Shown: one piece after another, positions 7,196 to 12,907 of the stretch
How the letters are laid out: every line of letters begins with the position of its first letter
Numbering within the stretch: position 1 is the stretch's first letter
NCBI GenBank assembly: GCA_031261145.1
Contig: JAISJX010000401.1
Location: forward strand, 1-12,907
Length of the DNA stretch: 12,907 nt
Direction of reading: 5' to 3'
From: Tannerella sp.
GTDB lineage: Bacteria > Bacteroidota > Bacteroidia > Bacteroidales > Tannerellaceae
The notes under the pieces: generated by a model
What the model was told of the DNA's origin: nothing
Seen by the model: the letters and a program-made list of their open reading frames with translations, nothing else
Database searches by the model: none
Translations under genes and position numbers: made by a program

Positions 7196-8086
7196 ATGAA
7201 TAAGGAATTTGAATCATCATTAAAATCAATAGAAACAGAGAATATAATTGATTTGTATTTTTACCGGCCTATAGGCTATCAGATAGCCCGCGCCCTGAAA
7301 AAAACAAAGATTACGCCGAATATGGTTACCATTTTCTCGTTGTTTGTAGGAATCGGCACCGGTTACCTGTTTTATTTTAATAATCTGTATTACAACCTTC
7401 TCGGAATCTTCATCTTCATTGTTGCCAATCTATTGGACTGTGTTGACGGCCAGTTGGCGCGTTTGTCCGGCATCAAATCGGAGTTTGGACGTATTTTGGA
7501 TGGCGCTGTCGGGGATATATGGTTTACACTGATTTATGCCAGCCTGGCTTTACGGCTGACTAATGAGTACGGTACGGCATGGTTCTTTGTACCGGCGCTG
7601 ATATCCGGGGCGTCCCATTTGCTACAAGCCAATATTACAGATTATTACAAAACCCTTCACCTCTATTTCGTAAGCATAGAGAAAGGCGTAGAATTTCAAA
7701 AGCAGGCACAAGTCGAGGCGCGTCGAAAAACGATAAAAAACAAAGTGGAAAAGTTTTTCTATACATTATATGTTGGTTACACGGGAATACAGGAAGAGTT
7801 GACGCCATCGTTGCAATATATGTTGTATGACCTCTACATCTGCTATGGCGACGATATACCGGACAATCTACGGGTAGAATTTCGCCGGCAGAGCAGCCGG
7901 TTGATGAAACGTTACATCGACCTGCTGACGTTTAACGGACGTACTATTGTCTTGTTCCTGATTGTTTTAAGCGGGTATGTATGGATTTATTTTATATATG
8001 AAACCATCGTACTGAATATTGTGTTGTATATTGCCATTCACAAACATGAACGTATGTGTCGGCAAATTCATAAAAAAATAGAATAA
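7196..8086 (+). CDS. CDP-alcohol phosphatidyltransferase family membrane protein
   Basis: A 296-residue integral-membrane enzyme of the family that moves an alcohol phosphate between CDP and a lipid or alcohol acceptor, releasing CMP. The signature starts normally: D81-x2-D84-G85-x2-A88-R89-x8-G98-x3-D102. The last Asp, expected after three residues, comes after four (D107, in LDGAVGD). TPNMVT at 40-45 precedes the first membrane span, as in relatives. Hydrophobic segments lie at about 43-60, 64-80, 107-120, 128-145, 249-267 and 269-281. Between the fourth and fifth there is an unusually long polar stretch (about 150-245) rich in Lys, Arg, Tyr and Glu, which makes the protein longer than typical phosphatidyltransferases. 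It begins six bases after the SDR stop. The 5' end is more A/T-rich than the neighbouring genes. Substrates are unknown; the adjacent cytidylyltransferase probably supplies the CDP-alcohol. Confidence 0.87.
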   Translation: MNKEFESSLKSIETENIIDLYFYRPIGYQIARALKKTKITPNMVTIFSLFVGIGTGYLFYFNNLYYNLLGIFIFIVANLLDCVDGQLARLSGIKSEFGRILDGAVGDIWFTLIYASLALRLTNEYGTAWFFVPALISGASHLLQANITDYYKTLHLYFVSIEKGVEFQKQAQVEARRKTIKNKVEKFFYTLYVGYTGIQEELTPSLQYMLYDLYICYGDDIPDNLRVEFRRQSSRLMKRYIDLLTFNGRTIVLFLIVLSGYVWIYFIYETIVLNIVLYIAIHKHERMCRQIHKKIE

Positions 8087-8089
8087 TAA

Positions 8090-8923
8090 ATGAAAAAGAC
8101 CGTACTTGACATACAAGATTTTCAGAAGATTAGCCCGTTTTTCAGAAACAAAGCGGCAGTCGCCTTTATGAAAAAAGTGTTCAAATGGTGCAGTGTGGAC
8201 AAAGTGAATCAGATTCATTCAAACCATTGCCATTTAAGGGGTTCTGAATTTACTTCGGCGATATTGGCTGATCCCCTGATTGACATTAAATACACGATAC
8301 ATCACGAAGAGCGGTTGGATACCCTGCCCGAAGGCGCTTTTGTGACTGTTTCCAATCATCCGATTGGCTCGCTGGACGGAATTATGCTGATTGATATATT
8401 TGCTTCCCGGAGAAAAGATTTCTGCGTGATGACCAATAACACCCTGATGAAGATCGGGGCTATGGCTGATAATTTCATACCGATCAAGCCCAAAACCACG
8501 AAGGACGAACCGGTAATCGGGAAAAATATCAATGGCGTACGCGCTTCGATCGCCCGCTTAAAGGACGGACATCCGATGGGTTTTTTCCCGGCAGGCGCAA
8601 TGTCTTTCTATGATAAGGAAAAGAGAGTGAGAGATTTACCATGGACGCATAACGTAATTCGCCTGATACGAAAAACGAAAACGCCTGTCTATCCCGTTTA
8701 TTTCGACTGCCGGAACAGCAACTTCTTTTACTGGCTGGGGAATGTCAGTTGGAAATTACGAACATTCCGAATTCCGGTCGAAGCCTTTAATAAACAGGGA
8801 CAAACATTAGACGTATATATCGGCGAACAAATTCCACCACACGTCATTCAACAATATTCCGATGATTTTGAGTTAGCTACCTTTCTCTATAACACAACTT
8901 ACGGTTTGAAAGAGCAGGGCTGA
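8090..8923 (+). CDS. Lysophospholipid/hemolysin-type acyltransferase (PlsC superfamily)
   Basis: A 277-residue acyltransferase. The catalytic motif is NHPIGSLDG at 89-97, an H-x5-D spacing that I associate with the Bacteroidota hemolysin-like branch (relatives include O-acyltransferases of aminolipid synthesis such as GlsA), rather than the NHx4D of standard PlsC. The second motif is FPAGAMS at 166-172, where standard PlsC has FPEGTRS, so the Glu and Arg that bind the acceptor phosphate are absent. IPIKPK near 130 and VYPVYFD near 200 fill the remaining conserved blocks. There is no clear membrane helix, so it is probably peripheral. It starts three bases after the CDP-alcohol transferase stop and ends the plus-strand run. 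It may acylate the lipid that receives, or already carries, the head group made by the three genes before it; that role is inferred. Confidence 0.82.
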   Translation: MKKTVLDIQDFQKISPFFRNKAAVAFMKKVFKWCSVDKVNQIHSNHCHLRGSEFTSAILADPLIDIKYTIHHEERLDTLPEGAFVTVSNHPIGSLDGIMLIDIFASRRKDFCVMTNNTLMKIGAMADNFIPIKPKTTKDEPVIGKNINGVRASIARLKDGHPMGFFPAGAMSFYDKEKRVRDLPWTHNVIRLIRKTKTPVYPVYFDCRNSNFFYWLGNVSWKLRTFRIPVEAFNKQGQTLDVYIGEQIPPHVIQQYSDDFELATFLYNTTYGLKEQG

Positions 8924-8936
8924 CCTGTCATAAGGC

Positions 8937-8969
8937 TGCGCCTCCGAAAATTACTTTTTCAGAAGCGCA
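8937..8969. terminator. Possible bidirectional hairpin between convergent genes
   Basis: TGCGC (8937-8941) pairs with GCGCA (8965-8969), and GAAAA (8946-8950) with TTTTC (8956-8960), around a TTACT loop. Two further pairs and two mismatches lie between the two blocks. The structure spans the 27-base gap and the stop codon of the minus-strand ATPase gene. The A and T runs suit terminators in either direction, but the stem is imperfect. Confidence 0.4.
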
Positions 8970-10531
8970 CCCATTAATCCGCGGACTAATGTGGAAGAAG
9001 CCGTCCGGGCAACTTGTTTGAGCACCGGACTGTTCCATATTTTATCCAAAGTGGATTTCTCCTGTCTTGCGGAAGTCCTTCGCGCCGGCGCAGTTCTTTG
9101 TGCAGGCGCTTTCTGCCTCTGAAGTTTTTCCGCCTCTTTCCTTCTCGCATCCTCAGCAACCATTTGCTCGTGTCGTCCCATTTTCCCGGCAAGAATTTCG
9201 TATGCACTTTCCCGGTCAATCGTACGGTTGTATTTGGCTACTAACCTGCTTTTTGTCACTAAATCCTGAATTTCCGCATCATTCAGAATATCCATTCTTG
9301 AACGGGGCGAAGCCAGCATCGTATAGGCCATTGTTGTAGGCAAACCTTTCTCGTTCAGACAGGTAAACAAAGCCTCTCCCGTTCCCATTTGCGTCAGCAA
9401 TTCATCGGTTTTATAAAAAGCGGACGCCGGAAAATTCTCCGCCATGCTTTTGATGCTTTTCCGGTCTTTTTCCGTAAATGCACGTAACGCATGTTGCAGT
9501 TTGAAACCCAATTGACTGAGCACCGAAGGCGGAACATCCGTCGGGTTCTGGGTGCAGAAAAAGATACCGATTCCTTTGGAACGAATCAATTTGATGACCG
9601 TTTCGATTTGTCGCATCAAAGCGCCGCTTGCTTCCTGAAAAATCAAGTGTGCTTCGTCGATAATCATCACTAACTTAGGCTGATCCAAATCACCTTCCTC
9701 CGGACTGACGGAATACAATTCGGCCAACATCTGAAGCAGGAATGTGGAGAACAATTTCGGCCTGTCCTGCATATCCGTTACGCGGATGATATTGATGATT
9801 CCATGACCTTTTTCATCCAATCGCATCAAATCATGGATGTCCAATGACGGTTCGCCGAAAAATAAATCAGCGCCTTGCTGCTGCAATTCAACGATTTTCC
9901 GTAAAATAGTACCCAACGACACGGTGGAAATCTTCCCATAATCTTTTTCAATTTCCGATTTCCCCTGGTCGCCAACATATTGCAGAACCTTGATAAAATC
10001 CTTCAAATCAATCAGCGGCAGATAATTATCGTCGCAATATTTATAAATCACGGAAAGTAATCCGGCCTGATTGTCATTTAGTCCAAGTATTTTAGCCATC
10101 AATACCGGCCCAAATTCGAGCACCGTAGCCCGCAAACGCACACCCGGTTCGTTGCTGATAGTCATTAATTCGACCGGAAAAGCCGACGGGTGATAGTCCA
10201 GATGCATCGTTGCATAACGCTCCTGAATGATCCTGTTTTCCAGACCCGCTTTCGCCAATCCGCTCAAATCGCCCTTTATATCCAGCAAAACGACCGGTAC
10301 GCTGTGGTCGCTCAACGCTTCGACAATCACCTGCAATGATTTTGTTTTTCCCGTACCGGTAGCTCCGGCTATCAGCCCGTGCCGGTTCAACGTTTTCAGC
10401 GGCACACGAACGTATGAGCCTTCAACCACTTCGCCGTTTAACTTCGGCGCTCCTAACACAAAGGATTCACCTTTGAATGTGTAATCCTTGTCTATTAACT
10501 GTTTAAATTCTTCTTTCTTATCCATAATCAT
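8951..10531 (-). CDS. HerA-like / DUF853 (YjgR-type) ATPase
   Basis: A 526-residue P-loop ATPase of the HerA/FtsK superfamily, YjgR (DUF853) branch. Walker A is GATGTGKT at 56-63, Walker B is VMIIDEAH at 288-295, and CTQNP at 326-330 fits a sensor motif. GEPSLDIHDLMR at 226-237 and RVTDMQDRPKLFSTFLLQML near 250 are typical of the family. Residues about 455-495 are a charged, Arg/Lys/Ala/Gln-rich linker, probably disordered, followed by a small conserved C-terminal helix (SPVLKQVARTASSTLVRGLMG). HerA relatives pump or remodel DNA; the role of YjgR proteins is not established. No NurA nuclease gene is nearby, so a HerA-NurA resection or defence role is not supported. The start at 10531 uses the ATGA overlap with the upstream synthetase stop, which implies coupled translation; an alternative Met lies two codons later at 10525. 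Confidence 0.92.
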   Translation of the reverse strand: MIMDKKEEFKQLIDKDYTFKGESFVLGAPKLNGEVVEGSYVRVPLKTLNRHGLIAGATGTGKTKSLQVIVEALSDHSVPVVLLDIKGDLSGLAKAGLENRIIQERYATMHLDYHPSAFPVELMTISNEPGVRLRATVLEFGPVLMAKILGLNDNQAGLLSVIYKYCDDNYLPLIDLKDFIKVLQYVGDQGKSEIEKDYGKISTVSLGTILRKIVELQQQGADLFFGEPSLDIHDLMRLDEKGHGIINIIRVTDMQDRPKLFSTFLLQMLAELYSVSPEEGDLDQPKLVMIIDEAHLIFQEASGALMRQIETVIKLIRSKGIGIFFCTQNPTDVPPSVLSQLGFKLQHALRAFTEKDRKSIKSMAENFPASAFYKTDELLTQMGTGEALFTCLNEKGLPTTMAYTMLASPRSRMDILNDAEIQDLVTKSRLVAKYNRTIDRESAYEILAGKMGRHEQMVAEDARRKEAEKLQRQKAPAQRTAPARRTSARQEKSTLDKIWNSPVLKQVARTASSTLVRGLMGALLKK

Positions 10532-12597
10532 TCATCTTTTTCTATCCTGATTCGGGCATCTACCGCGATTATCCCCTTTTCGGTGGCTAACAACGGATTG
10601 ATATCCAACTCTTTGATTTCTTTTGCAAAACGCAGTAATGCCGACAGTTGTACAATAATCTTCACAAACTGATGTTCATCAATTCCCGCTTGTCCGCGAG
10701 CGCCTTTAAACACCTGATAACCTTTGAGAGAGCGAATCATTGACAAGGCTTCTTCCGTCGCTAAAGGCGCCAAACCCGATGCTACATCCTTAAATATCTC
10801 AACAAAGATACCACCCAATCCGCAGAGCACAATATGCCCGAATTTATCTTCGTACTTCGCTCCCGCAAATAATTCCAGTCCCTTCAGCATCGGCTGAATC
10901 ATCACAGCCCGCGCGTCCCAGATTTTCATTAAGCGCTCAAACTCAATCTCTAAATGCTTCTGGGAGCGGATATTCAAAACCACTCCCCCCACATCGGATT
11001 TATGAATCGGGCCGACCACCTTCGCCACAACCGGAAAAGATACCTTCTCTGCAAAAGCGCTTATATCTAACCACTGGTCGGATACCAACTCTTCCACCAT
11101 CGGGATTCCGGCAGCTTTGAATAGCGCCTGAACCTCTCTCGGTGCTATGTATCCCGATTCCGGAATACGCTCGATAATCCGGCGGATTTCAGGCACATCA
11201 ACCCCTTTCAGTTCAAGATTATTAGCCAACGGGCACGGTGTTTTCAACACTTTGGTCAACGCATTCGCCAAACCACCTTCGTCACTGAAATTGACATGTC
11301 CTTTCTTTACAAAAAAGTCCGTCTCATCCAATGCCGTGCTAACCGACGGCAAAATCGGGAAAATCGGTTTGGTACACGTTTTCATCTTTTGGTCAAGCAC
11401 CTCGTACGCTTCGTAAACCTGTGTCAATCCCGGACTTCCGAAAATAACGGCGATACCGTCTATCGTATCAAATCTATTTTCACAATAATCAATAGCCATG
11501 GCTAAATGGTGAGGCTCGCCGGTTCCCAGAATATCAATCGGATTGCTAACAGCCGAACCGGTAAGTAGTTGTTTTTTAAGTTCCTCCGCCGCCGGTGTGC
11601 CGGATAGTTTGGGAATCTCCATCCCTCCTTTCGACAGAGCGTCTGTCAGAATCACCGCAGGGCCTCCCGCATGTGTGACTATCGCTATGTTTTTACCTTT
11701 CAACTCTTTCAGTGTGAAAATAGCTCCCACCGTAGCCAGTTCTTCCCGGCTGTAACACCGCACAATACCCGCTTTACGGAATAGCGCCTCGACCGCCAAA
11801 TCAGGATTGGCCATCGCACCGGTATGCGACGAAGCCGCACGGCTCCCCGATTCGGATGAACCCGATTTAATCGCAGCAATCTTACATCCCTTGCGAATCA
11901 ACGAGCACGTATGCTCCAACAATTTATCCGGATCTTTAATGTCTTCAATATAAAGAAGTTTGATTTTAGAGTCTTTTTCAGGATCAAAATGCTCATCCAT
12001 ATACTCCAACACGTCTTCCACCGTAAGTTGCGCCGCGTTCCCAATCGACCAAACGGAATTAAAACGCAATCCCATCCGTATCGACGACTCCATTATAAAA
12101 ATAGCCGTACCACCCGAACTGGAAATCATATCCACCCCGAACGGATCCATTTCAGGAATGGGAAGCGTAAACAAACTGTGATGATACCGGTTCAACAGAC
12201 CAATACAGTTCGGGCCAATCAAACAGGCTCCGGCTTGACGGACGATTTCAACGATTTGTTTTTCAAGCGCTCCGCCTTCCTCGGAATATTCACCGAAACC
12301 TGCGGTAAACATAATAAATGCTTTTACCTCCTTTTCCTGCGCCAATATCGTGATGGTCTCCATGCAAGCCGCCGCCGGAATAGCAATAATTGCCAGATCG
12401 GTCGGAGGTATCTCCGAAACATGACGATAGCTTTTTAAGCCCTGTACTTCCGTCTCCTTCGTATTAACGACATATAACTCTCCGTTATACTTGCCATTCA
12501 GAAGATTGCGAACACAGTTCCCTCCGGGTTTGGATGTTTTGTTAGAACCTCCAACCACCACAATACTTTTCGGATTTATTAGCGCCTGATTAATCAT
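10528..12597 (-). CDS. ADP-forming acetyl/acyl-CoA synthetase (acetate--CoA ligase family)
   Basis: A 689-residue single-chain NDP-forming acyl-CoA synthetase. It interconverts acyl-CoA, ADP and phosphate with the free acid, CoA and ATP, often serving ATP production from acetyl-CoA or related thioesters. The domains run in order: CoA-binding Rossmann region (about 1-140; SIVVVGGSNK, GPNCIGLLN at 128-136), succinyl-CoA-ligase-like regions (about 150-450) and an ATP-grasp domain (about 480-689; KVVGPIHKSDVGGV at 526-539, DINPLLA at 665-671). H258 in SSHTGA is the expected phosphohistidine. The alpha and beta parts are fused, as in many bacterial and protist forms, and there is no GNAT domain of the Pat protein-acetyltransferase type. 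The acid used is not evident. It has its own promoter at 12628-12658 and shares a transcript with the downstream ATPase gene. Confidence 0.93.
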   Translation of the reverse strand: MINQALINPKSIVVVGGSNKTSKPGGNCVRNLLNGKYNGELYVVNTKETEVQGLKSYRHVSEIPPTDLAIIAIPAAACMETITILAQEKEVKAFIMFTAGFGEYSEEGGALEKQIVEIVRQAGACLIGPNCIGLLNRYHHSLFTLPIPEMDPFGVDMISSSGGTAIFIMESSIRMGLRFNSVWSIGNAAQLTVEDVLEYMDEHFDPEKDSKIKLLYIEDIKDPDKLLEHTCSLIRKGCKIAAIKSGSSESGSRAASSHTGAMANPDLAVEALFRKAGIVRCYSREELATVGAIFTLKELKGKNIAIVTHAGGPAVILTDALSKGGMEIPKLSGTPAAEELKKQLLTGSAVSNPIDILGTGEPHHLAMAIDYCENRFDTIDGIAVIFGSPGLTQVYEAYEVLDQKMKTCTKPIFPILPSVSTALDETDFFVKKGHVNFSDEGGLANALTKVLKTPCPLANNLELKGVDVPEIRRIIERIPESGYIAPREVQALFKAAGIPMVEELVSDQWLDISAFAEKVSFPVVAKVVGPIHKSDVGGVVLNIRSQKHLEIEFERLMKIWDARAVMIQPMLKGLELFAGAKYEDKFGHIVLCGLGGIFVEIFKDVASGLAPLATEEALSMIRSLKGYQVFKGARGQAGIDEHQFVKIIVQLSALLRFAKEIKELDINPLLATEKGIIAVDARIRIEKDE

Positions 12598-12627
12598 AGC
12601 AAAAAAATTATGAATTAATATTCAGTA

Positions 12628-12658
12628 CAAATATACTACAACAAACCCAATAAACAAA
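12628..12658 (-). promoter_or_regulatory. Bacteroidota-type promoter for the acyl-CoA synthetase gene
   Basis: On the minus strand, TTTG (12658-12655) and TATATTTG (12635-12628) are separated by 19 bases, an excellent match in both sequence and spacing. The -7 element ends 30 bases before the ATG at 12597. The rest of the 12598-12797 gap is A/T-rich; I see no gene and no clear terminator for mnmE in it. Confidence 0.7.
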
Positions 12659-12797
12659 CAATCGACCCACAAAATAATTTTGACCCGAATTTTTACTTAA
12701 CCAAACAATCAAGGTATCTTCTCATCCGGGGCATGATAAATATTATTTTCGCCTGTTTTCATAGCTGTTTATGTCTGTAACGATTTTAATAATAGTC

Positions 12798-12907
12798 TTA
12801 CTTGCCGATGCAGAATTTCCTGAAAATATTCCCCAGCACCTCATCCGTAGTTATTTGGCCTGTAATCTCACCCAGATAGTGCATGCACTCGCGAATATCC
12901 TGCGAAA
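12798..12907 (-). CDS. mnmE: tRNA modification GTPase MnmE, C-terminal fragment
   Basis: The gene enters from the right edge on the minus strand and stops at 12800-12798, leaving 35 visible residues. They read as the MnmE C-terminus: the DIREC helix, LGEITGQITTDEVLGNIF, and the final FCIGK, whose cysteine is the invariant residue of the C-terminal CxGK motif. MnmE works with MnmG to place the carboxymethylaminomethyl group on wobble uridine 34 of certain tRNAs, using GTP and a folate carried by its N-terminal domain. The GTPase and folate domains lie outside the window. It is 200 bases upstream of the acyl-CoA synthetase gene, which has its own promoter, so I do not link the two functionally. 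Confidence 0.95.
   Translation of the reverse strand, partial: SQDIRECMHYLGEITGQITTDEVLGNIFRKFCIGK

Noticed and set aside
8951..10531. HerA-NurA type DNA-end processing or anti-phage defence locus
   Set aside because: The ATPase is of the YjgR/DUF853 branch, and no nuclease, NurA, SIR2 or DUF4007 partner is adjacent. The neighbour is a metabolic acyl-CoA synthetase.
10528..12597. Pat-type protein acetyltransferase
   Set aside because: The synthetase has the CoA-binding, ligase and ATP-grasp parts but no C-terminal or N-terminal GNAT domain, so it fits a plain ADP-forming synthetase.
12598..12797. Possible small RNA or short gene in the mnmE-synthetase gap
   Set aside because: The gap is A/T-rich with a clear promoter for the synthetase, but I see no stable hairpin with a U tract and no open frame with coding character.
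1..12907. Mobile element, CRISPR array, tRNA or attachment site
   Set aside because: I found no transposase, integrase, spaced direct repeats, tRNA cloverleaf or flanking duplications. The gene content looks chromosomal and mostly housekeeping.

Overview
The window looks like chromosomal DNA of a Bacteroidales-type member of the Bacteroidota. Three things point there: promoters of the TTTG / TAnnTTTG type (clear copies at 3717-3744 and, on the minus strand, 12628-12658), A-rich leaders in place of strong Shine-Dalgarno sites, and a run of genes with Bacteroidota-style family signatures (PpiD-like foldase, RlmN, a DUF4837 lipoprotein, a PdxA with a GDINGVGYE N-terminus). I cannot name the species. 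I see no tRNA, rRNA, CRISPR array, insertion sequence or phage gene.

Layout. Plus strand, 1-8923: the tail of an LptC/OstA-like envelope protein, a membrane-anchored parvulin foldase (ppiD-like), a 175-base gap with two hairpins, rlmN, then a promoter followed by a six-gene run: DUF4837 lipoprotein, pdxA, a TagD-like cytidylyltransferase, a short-chain dehydrogenase/reductase, a CDP-alcohol phosphotransferase and a PlsC/hemolysin-type acyltransferase. From DUF4837 to the acyltransferase every gap is 16 bases or less, so they are probably co-transcribed. Minus strand, 12907-8951: the last 35 codons of mnmE, a 200-base gap carrying a good promoter, an ADP-forming acyl-CoA synthetase, and a HerA-like/DUF853 ATPase whose start overlaps the synthetase stop by four bases (ATGA). 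The two arms converge at 8923/8951, where an imperfect hairpin may serve both strands.

The most interesting part is 5971-8923. These four genes contain the steps expected for building and attaching a lipid head group: a reductase to make an alcohol phosphate, a cytidylyltransferase to activate it, an integral-membrane CDP-alcohol transferase to move it onto a lipid, and an acyltransferase to build or remodel the acceptor. Three of the four depart from the textbook catalytic motif: HYNH in place of HxGH, an extra residue before the last Asp of the CDP-alcohol motif, and PAGA in place of EGTR. I infer a specialised polar-lipid or glycan-lipid pathway. The head group and acceptor cannot be read from sequence.
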